From: Karalla daura | Lineage: Eukaryota; Chordata; Actinopteri; Chaetodontiformes; Leiognathidae | DNA length: 64,000 nt | Direction: 5' to 3' | Assembly (NCBI GenBank): GCA_029224185.1 | Contig: CM055201.1 | Span: forward strand, 1,557,671-1,621,670 | In this document: positions 27,201 to 38,791 of the stretch, piece by piece | Layout: each line of letters opens with the position of its first letter | Position numbering within the stretch: position 1 is the first letter of the stretch | Made by a program: the position numbers and the translations under genes | Notes under the pieces: generated by a model | Databases searched by the model: none | Told to the model about the DNA's origin: nothing | Seen by the model: the letters and a program-made list of their open reading frames with translations, nothing else

Positions 27201-30200
27201 GTTTGTGTTTTGAATACATATTGTGTAAAACTCACGTTTTTAGGGCTGTATTTCTTGTCGTTCACCTCTTGTGACTGGCTGTGTTTTTTTCCAATGAAAA
27301 CGGGAGACAAACAAGAAAAAAACAACTTACAAACATAGAAACTGATTCAATGGGTTGGAAAAAACCTTACAACCAGGTGGAAAAGCGGTGGGAAAGAGCA
27401 GGACTCAGATCGTGGTGATGTCAGATATGAAAACATCTGGGGAAAGTTCTCGTCATCGTCCTGCCTGTGACTTCTGGTCTCAGCAAACTGACTGCATATT
27501 TACAAATTTCTATCACTATACTGCCAATACTCAACATGTTTGTGTTTTGAATACATATTGTGTAAAACTCACGTTTTTAGGGCTGTATTTCTTGTCGTTC
27601 ACCTCTTGTGACTGGCTGTGTTTTTTTCCAATGAAAACGGGAGACAAACAAGAAAAAAACAACTTACAAACATAGAAACTGATTCAATGGGTTGGAAAAA
27701 ACCTTACAACCAGGTGGAAAAGCGGTGGAACAGAGCAGGACTCAGAATGCAGCCATGTCAGATATGAAAACATCTGGGGAAAGTTCTCCTCATCGTCCTG
27801 CCTGTGACTTCTGGTCTCAGGAAACTGACTGCATATTTACAAATTTCTATCAATATACTTGCAATACTCAATATGTTTGTGTTTTGCCTACATATTGTGG
27901 AAAACTCACGTTTTTAGGGCTGCATTTCTTGTAGTTCACCTCTATTGACTGGCTGTATTTTTTTTTCCAAGGAAAATGGGGCACAGACAAGAAACAAACA
28001 ACTTACAAACATAGAAGCTGATTCAGTGGGTTGAAAAAACGTCAGAACCACGTGGAAAAGGACAACAGATCAGGACTCAGAGTGCAAGCATGTCAGGTAT
28101 GAAAACACCTGAGGAAAGTTCTCGTCATCGTCCTGCCTGTGACTTGTGGTCTCAGCAAACTGACTGCATATTTACAAATTTCTATCACTATACTGCCAAT
28201 ACTCAACATGTTTGTGTTTTGAATACATATTGTGGAAAACTCACTTTTTTAGGGCTGTATTTCTTGTCGTTCACCTCTTTTGACTGGCTGTGTTTTTTTC
28301 CAATGAAAACGGGAGACAAACAAGAAAAAAACAACTTACAAACATAGAAACTGATTCAATGGGTTGGAAAAAACCTTACAACCAGGTGGAAAAGCGGTGG
28401 GAAAGAGCAGGACTCAGATCGGGGTGATGTCAGATATGAAAACATCTGGGGAAAGTTCTCGTCATCGTCCTGCCTGTGACTTCTGGTCTCAGGAAACTGA
28501 CTGCATATTTACAAATTTCTATCAATATACTTCCAATACTCAATATGTTTGTGTTTTGCCTACATATTGTGCAAAACTCACGTTTTTAGGGCTGCATTTC
28601 TTGTAGTTCCCCTCCTTTGACTGGCTGTATTTTTTGTTCCAAGGAAAATGGGGCACAGACAAGAAACAAACAACTTACAAACATAGAAGCTGATTCAGTG
28701 GGTTGGAAAAACGTCAGAACCACGTGGAAAAGGACAACAGATCAGGACTCAGAGTGCAACCATGTCAGGTATGAAAACACCTGAGGAAAGTTCTCGTCAT
28801 CGTCCTGCCTGTGACTTGTGGTCTCAGCAAACTGACTGCATATTTACAAATTTCTATCAATATACTTCCAATACTCAATATGTTTGTGTTTTGCCTACAT
28901 ATTGTGCAAAACTCACGTTTTTAGGGCTGCATTTCTTGTAGTTCACCTCCTTTGACTGGCTGTATTTTTTGTTCCAAGGAAAATGGGGCACAGACAAGAA
29001 ACAAACAACTTACAAACATAGAAGCTGATTCAGTGGGTTGGAAAAACGTCAGAACCACGTGGAAAAGGACAACAGATCAGGACTCAGATGGTGCGCATGT
29101 CAGGTATGAAAACACCTGAGGAAAGTTCTCGTCATCGTCCTGCCTGTGACTTGTGGTCTTAGCAAACTGACTGCATATTTACAAATTTCTATCACTATAC
29201 TGCCAATACTCAACATGTTTGTGTTTTGAATACATATTGTGGAAAACTCACTTTTCTAGGGCTGTATTTCTTGTAGTTCACCTCTTTTGACTGGCTGTGT
29301 TTTTTTCCAATGAAAACGGGAGACAAACAAGAAAAAAACAACTTACAAACATAGAAACTAATTCAATGGGTTGGAAAAAACCTTACAACCAGATGGAAAA
29401 GCGGTGGAACAGAGCAGGATTCAGAATGCAGCCATGTCAGATATGAAAACATCTGGGGAAAGTTCTCGTCATCGTCCTGCCTGTGACTTCTGGTCTCAGG
29501 AAACTGACTGCATATTTACAAATTTCTATCACTATACTGCCAATACTCAACACGTTTGTGTTTTGAATACATATTGTGAAAAACTCACTTTTTTAGGGCT
29601 GTATTTCTTGCCGTTCACCTCTTTTGACTGGCTGTGTTGTTTTCCAATGAAAACGGGAGACAAACAAGAAAAAAACAACTTACAAACATAGAAACTCATT
29701 CAATGGGTTGGAAAAAACCTTACAACCAGGTGGAAAAGCGGTGGGAAAGAGCAGAACTCAGATTGAGTTGATGTCAGATATGAAAACATCTGAGGAAAGT
29801 TCTCGTCATCGTCCTGTCTGTGAGTTGTGGTCTCAGCAAACTGACTGCATATTTACAAATTTCTAACAATGTAGTGCCAAAACTCAACATGTTTGTGTTT
29901 TGCTTCCATATTGTGGAAAACTCACTTTTTTTAGGGCTGTATTTCTTGTAGTTCACCTCCTTTGACTGGCTGTGTTTTTTTTCCAAGGAAAACGGGGGAC
30001 AGACAAGAAAAAAACTTACAAAAATAGAAACTGATTTAGAGGGTTGGAAAAACATGAGAATCAGGTGGAAAGGAGGAGAACAGAGGAGGACTCAGATTCT
30101 GATCATGTCAGACATCAAAACATCTGAGGAAAAGTCTCGTCATCGTCCTGTCTGGGAGTTGTGGTCTCAGCAAACTGACTGCATATTTACAAATTTCTAT

Positions 30201-30456
30201 CAGCATACTTCCAATACTCAACATGTTTGTGTTTTGCTTCCATATTGTGGAAAACTCACTTTTTTTAGGGCTGTATTTCTTGTAGTTCACCTCTTTTGAC
30301 TGGCTGTGGTTTTTTTTCAAGGAAAACGGGGGACAGACAAGAAAAAAACTGACTGCACATTTACAAATTTCTATCAATATACTGTCAATACTCAACATGT
30401 TTGTGTTTTGCCTACTGTACAGATTGTGTAAAACTCACCTTTTCAGGGCTGTACTT

Positions 30457-30956
30457 CACATATCTGCGTATGTGCGGAGGCCGTCCACCCCTTCAGTGTC
30501 AGTTTCAACAACTCAGTCCTGTCTGAACTCTTTCATTGGTGGAAAAAGGGCCCAATGTGCTTCCTCCAATGTTAATGAAGCTGTGGGATACTCCACACAC
30601 ACTAATTCAACAAACACAAACGGACCAACACTTACTGTCTTACAGGCTTGGGACACACGAATGATTGGTTTTACTAAAAAATAAATACACAAACGTGTGT
30701 GTGTGTGTCCTCCAGCAGAGAAACCTCCACCATGTAGATATGAAGTGTACTGGATGCTTCTTCTCCTGCCCACACCTTGAACAGCATCCTGGCCATGGTC
30801 AACAAGCTCTCAACAAGCTGGACAATAAGAAAACAAACAACAAAAGACAATAAAATCAATATCAATCACTGCACAGCTTTTTATGTCTTTCCTCAACTCC
30901 CAGTCCAACTTGGCATACTGACCGCATTTTAGGAAGGACTAAGGATTTCATTTGAT
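30457..30956. other. Array-edge unique sequence, no gene seen
   Basis: The last monomers are truncated: near 30345 about 165 bp of monomer are missing between GAAAAAAACT and GACTGCACATTT, and the satellite match stops within the segment GGGCTGTACTTCACA. The following 500 bp contain a short GT run (about 30694-30710) and short ORFs on both strands with no recognisable domains. Confidence 0.6.
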
Positions 30957-30964
30957 ATCTCCAT

Positions 30965-31430
30965 CAGGGGTTCTCAACTGGTCTCACTCTGGGACCCACA
31001 TTTTCCCACGCTTATTAACTTGCGACCCACTTTGATGGAATTCAAACCAAGCAAGTGTATTTTTTTTTTCAGTTTTGATGGTTTCATGCTCTCGTTTGCC
31101 AGCACTTCACTACATACAACACACTGGGGTCTCTGGCCCTTGTTATCCTCAACATATGAAATCCACACTTTAAACACCTCGGGTCAAATCTACGCTTTAC
31201 CATCTTACTGTTACTCATAACTCCTCACAAACTTGGAGTGAGCGTCAATCAAATTGTAGTTACCATGGTTACCGCGCCTCGGGGGCTGAACTCTGACTGG
31301 TGCTTTTCAAAATAAGATATGTTTCAAAATAAAAGATTGAAATGTCCAGCATCAAAATATTGACCTTTCTGAAACCAGCTGTACGCATCCAGAACGGGTC
31401 TGCCACCAAACCACCAGGTGAGAACCACTA
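30965..31430 (-). mobile_element. Short hAT (ZBED5/Charlie-like) deletion derivative
   Basis: The element has terminal inverted repeats: CAGGGGTTCTCAACTGGT on the left and, reading inward from the right end, TAGTGGTTCTCACCTGGT. It is flanked by imperfect 8-bp duplications, ATCTCCAT (30957-30964) and GTCTACAT (31431-31438), six of eight bases alike. On the minus strand a 67-codon ORF (31177-30974) includes GQRPQCVVCSEVLANESMKP, which matches the first half of the BED zinc finger of ZBED5/FAM200-type hAT proteins (CxxC present); the text then jumps to unrelated residues, so the catalytic core is deleted. It is non-autonomous and inactive on its own. Family assignment rests on the BED motif and TIR pattern as I know them. 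Confidence 0.75.
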
Positions 31431-31604
31431 GTCTACATCCCAGTCAGCATCACTGTGTTTTAGCTGTCTTTAAGTACCTTCTTGCACACTTACAAAACAT
31501 CCTAATTGTGGCTGTACAAATGTATCAGATAGTACTGATACATCTGACAGTACTGACTGAAGAATTTGACTGTTATCTGAAATATTCTGACAACAGCTCA
31601 TTTG

Positions 31605-32055
31605 ACATCACGTGTTTGTCCCCAAGAGATTGGGGGGCAAACAAGAAAAAAAAACCTTACAAACATAGAAAGATTGAGTGGATAGAATGATTCAGCGGGT
31701 TGGAAAAACCTTACAACCAGGTGGAAATAGAGGGGAACAGAGCAGGACTCAGAAAGAAGACATGTCAGATATGAAAACATCTGAGGAACTTTCTGGTCAT
31801 CGTCCTGTCTGTGAGTTGTGGTCTCAGCAAACCCAATGCATATTCACAAATTTTTGTCAATGTACTGTCAATACTCAAAATGTTCGTGTTTTGCCTACAT
31901 CTTGTGTAAAACTCACTTTTTTAGGGCTGTATTTCTTGTAGTTGAGCTCTTTTGACTGGCTGTGTTTGTTTCCCAAGGAGATCGGGAGGCAAACCAGAGA
32001 AAAACAACAAACAGAAACTGATTCAGTGCCTTGGAATAACCTAGGACCAGGTGTA
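31605..32055 (+). repeat. Stray, diverged satellite monomers outside the array
   Basis: About 1.15 kb beyond the array edge the satellite text reappears: a GGGCAAACAAG segment, GGTTGGAAAAACCTTACAAC, the class-B hairpin at about 31764, the CATCGTCCTGTCTGTGAGTT core at 31799, then the start of a second copy (GACTGGCTGTGTTTGTTTCC, about 31954) fading out at about 32055. It has more substitutions than any array monomer, as expected for a copy no longer homogenised. Confidence 0.85.
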
Positions 32056-33310
32056 TCAATAGGCTGTCCAATCTCAACATGTCTGTGTTTTGCCTACATA
32101 TTGCGTAACACTGTCCGAAAACTGTCACTGACACAACACACTTTTTTGCTTGTACCTTGAACAGCAACTCTGGCTGGTGAAGGCTGGATATCCCATGATG
32201 CACATGGTTCTCCTTTCACCATCTTGTCATCATGCTCTACATGTCCTCACATGGGGGGAGGAGGAAATAGGGAGGACAAAGGAGACGGAGAGGTAGAGTT
32301 CAGTGTACACTGACCCTGATATTCCACAGAATGCCTGAGCGGCACCTTACAGTTGCGGCCGCAGTCCTGCTGCCGCAATTATCTTCCATTAAAATCAATG
32401 GAGACCTTGTCCACATAAACCTCTTCCACATAGACCTCTTCCACATAAAGCGCCTCAACAACATCCCAGGAGCGCTCATCTGCGCCATCCGCTCCCGAGC
32501 ACTCAATCTTTGCAGGTTTTCAATTTCAGCGGTAACCGTTCAAATCTAAACCGATCAGATCGCACCAAACCGGAAATTATTGTTACGGTATCAGAAAAAA
32601 CCTCTGTCAAACTCTCATAGATCAGCTTGATCAGATCAAATTTCTGGTTATGGTTCGATTACGCCTTGTGCTGTGCGCAAGGGGAGGGCCGATCAGTCAG
32701 CAGATATAAATGATACCATCTCCAAATAATCTGTATCTCAAATAAACAACAAAACATATAAGTGATTGTTTGGAAAAGCCAGCGGAACAGCCCTGTCTCT
32801 CAAGATGTACTCCCATTGCAGTGCCCTGTCTATTAGAACAGCTCCTCATCCACAACCTCCTCAATCAGGGGACATGATGACAACCAGACTCATGGCTGGA
32901 CCGGGCTGGCTTATATAGGCTGGAGCTTAATTAGCTTCACCAAAAAGGGAAAAGTACGTTTTCGTACTATTTTATTTCGTTATGTATTTCATTTAATACT
33001 TTATTGATGGTGATTAATGGAGTCGTGTAATATAGTTTTTAAGTATTTTCTTTCAGATAAGTGTATATAGATAAGAAGCAACTCAGGCCAAACCTTTAGC
33101 CTGGTCTGGACCAGGCTAGTCTGCCAGCATAAGATGCTGTGGTAACTTAGTTTGAACTAAGCTAAGCCTGCTTTATGGAACCGAATTCCCTGGAAAATAA
33201 ACCAGGCTTATTTGGTAAACCTGGCCTAACTGGCAAGCCTGCTTTATGGAACAGGGCCCTGGTCAGACAATGGTTTGTTTTTCTCTGCCTGGAGGTGCAA
33301 GGTATAGCAA
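32056..33310. other. Intergenic, degenerate dispersed repeats, no gene
   Basis: No coding pattern is visible. The stretch holds a GCGGCCGCAGTCCTGCTGCC palindrome-like segment (about 32358), a threefold CTCTTCCACATA repeat (32411-32450), a TATATAGGCTGGAG segment (32912), and a direct repeat of GCCTGCTTTATGGAAC at about 33167 and 33237 within an AACCAGGCTTATTTGG-type repeat that looks like a non-autonomous DNA transposon. I could not place its ends. Confidence 0.5.
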
Positions 33311-33493
<183 letters not shown>

Positions 33494-33656
33494 CATATAA
33501 TATATACCAAATGGCCCTGCTATCAACCAGCATGTGACAACATCACAGCCACTGATGCTGGGATCAGGAAGTGAGAGGGTAGGCCACAGTTTTGCACAGT
33601 GCAAGGAATTGCAAAGAGCATGTGCAGTAAAAATGTGAAACAGGCATACTACACTT

Positions 33657-34260
33657 GGGGCCTGATTTACTAAGATCCCAAATAAGGGGCGCTAAATTGC
33701 GTGCTCCTGGTAAGATTTTGCGTGCTTGATTTGCATGCGTTTTGCAGGTGATTTACTAAGGGAATTTGCCGCAGTGACAACAGGTGCAAACAGCAGTATG
33801 CAAATGAGGGGTTTGCCCGTTGTCAGCCTTTCCTTCATAGCGAGTGCAGAGGAAAGAGCAAGAATAAATATGATTCCCTGGAGTTGGAAGTCCTTGTAGC
33901 TGAGGCAAACAAACGCATCTGGCAGGAGAAAGTAAAAAGTTTGCTGCTCTCCATCACGGGCGATTGCGCAAGAGGTGCGAGTAGCGGCCAGCATGGCTCG
34001 TGCGCTCCGGTGGCACCGGTGTCCGCACACCGGGCAGCTGGTCAGCGCCGTGTCTGGACCAGCGATGGCCCCACAGTCACTGACTACAGGAGTGGTTGGT
34101 TCTTCCATCAGCCTAAGAGCTGAGGGTCTGGAGGGACTGGAGGGACTGGAGGGACTGGAGGGACTGGGGGCACTGGAGCAGGCAGGAGAGAGAGGGAGGT
34201 GGAGGACCGGAGAGCGCAGGACCAGTGCCCACGCTGCGTAATACTGCTGTTAATTATGTG
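33657..34260 (+). mobile_element. PIF-Harbinger-like fragment
   Basis: The segment begins with GGGGCCTGATTTACTAAG, the type of end seen in many fish Harbinger elements. From 33870 a reading frame gives LELEVLVAEANKRIWQEKVK, resembling the start of the Myb/trihelix-like DNA-binding protein that accompanies Harbinger transposases. The frame shifts near 33970 and continues in other frames with low-complexity residues, and no DDE transposase is present. No right-hand inverted end was found. The assignment depends on the left end and the short peptide. Confidence 0.5.
34124..34166 (+). repeat. 9-bp minisatellite (GGACTGGAG)n
   Basis: Four to five copies of a 9-bp unit, translating as Leu-Glu-Gly repeats, inside the Harbinger-like fragment. 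Confidence 0.9.
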
Positions 34261-34589
34261 TTTGGTGAAAAAAACAAGAGCAGAAAACAGAGCCACAGAG
34301 ATGTCATATTGACAGGTTATTCTTGAAAAATATGTTTAATCACGTTCGCCATACCTAACATTTTAGTTCCCTGTATCCGTCCCCCTTTTTTTGAATGAAA
34401 ATAAAACGCACCATAAACAGCTCACAAAAAATAACTCAGAATCAAAATTCGTTTTCTGCAGCCATTGTCCGTCAAACTGGGTGGTTTTGTACCTTCCTTT
34501 CAGACGTTTTAAATTTAGCCGGAAAAAAAGTCACCACAATCGTTTCCGGGTTTGATAAATCGTTGTGCGTGTGCTAATATTTCCAATCT

Positions 34590-36606
34590 GCATATTCTCC
34601 TCCCAGGATTTTGCACGCACGAGTTCAAAGTTGCAACAATCAAACCCCTCCTTAAGAAACCGTCCCTTGATCCAGAAACTCTCGCAAACTACAGGCCGAT
34701 CTCCAATCTTATCTTCATCTCAAAAATCATTGAGAAAATCATTGCCAACCAGCTCTGTGAACATCTTAATAACAATAGTTTATTTGAATCCTTCCAGTCT
34801 GGTTTTAGAATGAATCATAGCACTGAGACTGCACTAGTTAAAGTCACCAATGACCTCTTAGTGGCGTCTGACCATGGTCTTGTTTCAGTGTTTGCCTTGT
34901 TAGATCGTAGTGCTGCTTTTGATACAGTTGACCACCAGATCTTACTAAGGAGACTGGAATATCAGCTTGGAATCAGAGGCACTGCTTTAGACTGGTTCCG
35001 GTCCTTTCTTTCAGATCGATATCAGTTTGTTTGTGTCAACGATAACCAATCTCCACGTGCTAAAGTTAGCCACGGGGTTCCAAAAGGATCTGTGCTTTCC
35101 AGTTCTTTTCCCTTTATATATGCTCCCTCTAGATGATATCATGAGGAGTCATTCTATAGACTTCCACTGTGTTGATGACACTCAGTTATATCTATCTATC
35201 AAACCAGGTGAGCACAACCGCCTACAGCAGCTTCAGTCCTGCCTTGATGACATTAAGGCCTGGATGACTAATAATTTCCTCCTTCTAAACTCTGAATAAA
35301 CAGAGTAACTGCTCATAGGTCCAAAACACCTACGTGACTCTATATCTGATGCCATAGCACTACAAAGTAGTTTTGCGACTCCTTCTGCCACCACTGTAAA
35401 GAACCTAGGTGTTAGCTTTGATCAAGACCTGTCTTTTAGCTCCCACGTAAAATTGATCTCACGGACTGCCTGCTTCCACCTCCGCAATATTTCAAAAATA
35501 AGACACCTCCTCCCTCCCCATGCAGCGGAACAGCTGGTCCATGCCTTTGTTACTTCCAGACTGGACTACTGCAACTCTTTACTGGCTGGAAGCTCCAAGA
35601 GGTCACTGAGAACTCTGCAGCTCTTTCAGAACGTGGCAGCTCATGTCCTGACTAAAACTAGAAAGAGAGATCATATCTCTCCTGTTCTGGCCTCATTGCA
35701 CTGGCTTCCTGTACCATTCAGGATTCAGTTCAAAATCCTTCTCCTTGTCTATAAAGGTCTTCATGGTCTGGCACCCTCTTATATCTCAGACCTGATAAAA
35801 CCCTATTGCCCCACTAGGACACTTTCTTCTCTGAATGCAGCCCTACTTGTGGTTCAAAGAATCTCTAAGTCTAGAGCCTTCAGCTACCAAGGACCTCTGC
35901 TGTGGAAACATCGACCAGTTTCAGTCCGGAAGGCAGACACCCTCTCTACCTTCAAGAGTAGGTTAAAAACCCTCCTTTTTGACAGAGCCTACAGATAAAT
36001 CCAAGATAAGCTGCTATAGGTTGAGTCTGCTGGGGGTCACCGGCACATTGAGCTGTATCTTCTCTGCTCTCTCTGTGGGTGTGAATCGGGTTCATGTTCT
36101 CTCCAGCTTCTCACTCTCCTCTTGGTCTCTCCCTGTCTGTTCTCCCCCACCTCCTCTTCCTCCCCCTCCTCCTCCACCACTTCTTCCTCTCCTTCCGACT
36201 CTGGACTAACATATGGACCAGGGACTGCATGTCCACAGAGTGGCTGTGTCTTCTTTCCCTCCCAGATTCCATAAATGCTGAGCTGGATCCAGAACTCTAC
36301 TCGGCTCTTCTCACTGCAGTTCCTCCTGCTTTCTACTCTACACTGATTCAACTTTTGATTTATTTATATTCTGAACTGTTAGCCATCAGTACTGTTTTGC
36401 TTGTGCCTGCCTGTGCATCTCTCACCCTGAGGTTTCTCCCCTTTTTTCCCTGTCAGGGTTTTGTTTTGAGTTGTTCCCCAGCCTTTGCGAGGGTCTAAGG
36501 ACAGGGGTTTTTCACTATGTACATTGTTGCTCTCTTTGTACAGTGCCCTGAGATAACAGCTGTTATGAAATGGCACTTAAAACAAATAAAGTTGAGTTGA
36601 GTTCCT
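34590..36606 (+). mobile_element. 5'-truncated L2-type LINE with dead reverse transcriptase
   Basis: Conceptual translation in three shifting frames follows the reverse transcriptase of fish L2/CR1-type non-LTR elements. Recognisable are ANYRPISNL (about 34690), the motif-A region SAAFDTVDH (34912-34938), the motif-B region VSHGVPKGSVL (35065-35097), the catalytic region FHCVDDTQLYL (about 35163) and the C-terminal VLASLHWLPVPFRIQFKILL (35690-35750), ending with a stop at 35996. It is inactive: the frame shifts near 35100, motif C reads CVDD instead of YADD with one residue lost, there is an in-frame stop at 35297, and the N-terminal endonuclease is missing. A 600-bp untranslated tail ends in AAATAAAGTTGAGTTGAGTT at 36584-36603, the short tandem tail typical of these elements. 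Confidence 0.88.
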
Positions 36607-36955
36607 ATTCTCTCTGTATGGCAACTCTGTATGGCCAGCAGATTACAGTTTTTCAGTTGCTAAAACACTAAACCCCATTCTCTGGATCAAATTCTCAAAT
36701 GCCTGAACACATTTATTGAATTCATCTCTTTTTTGGCAAAACCATTCACTACTTTCACCCAAGTAGGTGCATCTTACAAAACTCATTCACCCTTTTTTCC
36801 AAAACTCTAAACACAATTTGCATTGCAATACTCTTCTTAATTCAATTGTAGAGTTGTTTGATATACCAGTACGAAATTGATACCGTGGTACTGGAGCATT
36901 TCAAGTACTATACTGCATTTGGATGATATTGGTACTTAAAGTTGCAGTGTAATGA
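36607..36955. other. AT-rich dispersed repeat, no gene
   Basis: Includes the repeat-like text TTGCTAAAACACTAAACCCC at about 36658 and several similar AAAACTCATTCAC / AAAACCATTCACT segments. Then follows a GATACC/GGTACT-rich stretch that may be the outer part of the neighbouring hAT relic. No ORF of interest. Confidence 0.4.
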
Positions 36956-36961
36956 CACAGT

Positions 36962-38640
36962 GTGACTTCGCCCCGTTGTAATTTGAGTCAAGACGAGCCG
37001 GAGCAAGCGGGAGAGCGAGCGAGTGCTTCGTCGCTGGAGCGAGAACAGGAGGAAAGAGAGAGAGAGGAGCAGGGAGAGAATGGCAGCTGCGGCACCTTTC
37101 ACCATGCCACAACTGATAGACAAACCAGTTGGAAATACTTTGGCTTCAAAGCCAATGACCATGGTGAAGCCATCAAGACCGAAGCACCACTGTGCCAACA
37201 GTGTTTTAAACCGTGTCTGGCCAAGGGTGGAAACACGTCTGATCTTGCAAAACACCTTAAGGACAAGACCTGCACAAGGAGCTCAGAGAGCCACTGGTAA
37301 TAACTTACACCCTACCCATGAAGAAGAAAACATACACTCAGCGCTACAAGCACTTCATTTTCCACAAAAGTAGCACTGGAAAAAATTAAAGCTGCACTGC
37401 AGTTACCACTTTCTCTGGTTTAAGTATCGCACGTATAGTATTATATATTATTTATACATTTATGTTTATATTCTCAGTCACAGTGTTTTTTTAACTTTTT
37501 AGACATGCTGATTTATAATAAATGAATAGTGGTTCCTTTTTTTCAAGAGCTGTAAATGCACACATACACGGTATTTATGATGTAATGAACTTTTACACAC
37601 ACATTTAGCCATTTGATACGTTATAAAAATGACATCTGTAGAGCACAGTGATGCAACATATCATTTAAAGACATTGGTCACACTTCAGATAGATTGCTAG
37701 ATTTAAGAGAGAGAGTATTTTTTTAAGTATGACAAATGTATGTCACCAATTTATATTTTCACTACAGAGACAGTGACCACATTAGGACCCTATGAGTAAC
37801 CACTAGGGCCCCCACTAGGCAACCAACTCTGCCTGCTTTGTTTGAGCAGCATGCAAAATACTCCCAAGTTTCTAAAGATGCAAAAAGGCTCAACAGAGCA
37901 GTTGCAGAATTCATCGGCATGGATCAAGTGCCAGTACACTGTTGAAAAGGCTGGGTTCAGAAACCTTACGACCTATCCTCAAGGATGCATAGGATGCTCT
38001 GCACTGTAGTCTGACCACATATCAGACACTGAAAGAGGCCGTGGAAGATGTCATCATGGACTCCTGGGGCCTTGATATGGTTAAAAATGTCTGGAATTAC
38101 AACCGACAATGCTAGCAACAACCGCAAGCCATTTTCCAACTTCCTCTGGATTCCCTGTGTTGGCCACAGTACCTCACGCCCAAAGACACAGACATGACAA
38201 TTTTGCAAACAATGAGGGATGGCTCCACTTAATGATTTCACAGATGCCCTTAGTGAGAGAAAGAAACAACTCCCCCATCAGTCCTGCCACTCCTGTGGAA
38301 AATCAAAGCCTGCCTCAACTATAAGGAAGGTGACAGTCCACTGGCACTGGAAATGAAGGAAAAATGTACAGAAGACTTTGAAAAGAGATATGATAACCAC
38401 AATATGAAGATGGCACTGAACATTTGTTCATGGGGGGGTTAAAGGGGAACTGCTCTAAAAGCGAAACTTAATTCTGCTTCCAGTGAGCAGGGAGCAGCTG
38501 AGGAACGAGAAGACATAGACGCAGAGCAACAACCAACAAATGGAATAGCAAAAAAAAGTGGTCTGAAAGGCCTGTACTGCACAATCACCTCCGAAAAGAG
38601 GGGAGCTGACACTTCAACAACAAGACAAGCAGCAGTTAAG
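36962..38640 (+). pseudogene. BED-finger hAT (ZBED-type) transposase relic
   Basis: A frame from 36962 to 37300 contains a BED zinc finger: SWKYFGFKANDHGEA, then LCQQC, then GGNTSDLAKHLKDK (CxxC and the first H of the pair), preceded by a Glu/Arg-rich leader. After about 500 bp of non-coding text, more of the transposase appears in another frame: NRAVAEFIGMDQVPVYTVEK (about 37889-37948), then GITTDNASNN (about 38085), which corresponds to the first catalytic Asp region, and WIPCVGH (about 38146), and weaker fragments up to about 38640. Frames change repeatedly and stops interrupt all of them. It is a decayed hAT-Ac/ZBED-like copy. Terminal inverted repeats were not identified, so the outer limits are approximate. 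Confidence 0.7.
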
Positions 38641-38693
38641 AACACAAACAGTTAGGAGACATAATTGCTGCACCAATCCCCCTGGCCTGGTGG

Positions 38694-38791
<98 letters not shown>
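38694..38791 (+). repeat. (GATA)n microsatellite
   Basis: About 24 uninterrupted copies of the tetranucleotide, at the end of the hAT relic. Confidence 0.98.

Larger units (their letters stand above)
1..30456 (+). repeat. Satellite DNA array, ~336-bp monomer, head-to-tail
   Basis: About 90 copies of an AT-rich monomer of roughly 336 bp run in one orientation without interruption from the window's left edge to about 30456. Landmarks recurring once per monomer are CATCGTCCTGTCTGTGAGTT, the segment around GACTGCATATTTACAAATTT, TTTTGACTGGCTGT, and a GGAAAACGGG-type motif. At least three classes can be told apart by the segment after GGTTGGAAAAA: one with CGTCAGAACCACGTGG, one with CCTTACAACCAGGTGG, one with CATTAGAATCAGGTGG. 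The first two often alternate, giving dimers of about 672 bp in the 6.5-29 kb part. Numerous ORFs of 60-136 codons appear on both strands, but every monomer also contains stops such as those in CATAGAAACTGA and CTTGTAGTTC, and the ORFs resemble no protein family I know; I treat them as non-coding. The array could be pericentromeric or subtelomeric; the sequence does not decide. Confidence 0.97.

Noticed and set aside
71..30299. Dozens of 60-136 codon ORFs on both strands, as a tandem gene family
   Set aside because: They are phased by the 336-bp satellite monomer, overlap on opposite strands, contain class-specific substitutions in all codon positions, and have no recognisable domain, splice sites or Kozak pattern.
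1..30456. Regularly spaced repeats as a CRISPR array
   Set aside because: The whole 336-bp unit is repeated, without short repeats separated by unique spacers, and the surrounding DNA is vertebrate.
34552..35136. L2 reverse transcriptase as a host gene
   Set aside because: It lacks the N-terminal endonuclease, has frameshifts and a damaged catalytic motif, and ends in the tail typical of the LINE.
36094..36498. 134-codon ORF after the LINE ORF
   Set aside because: It lies in the LINE's untranslated tail and is a Leu/Pro-rich chance frame over CT-rich DNA.
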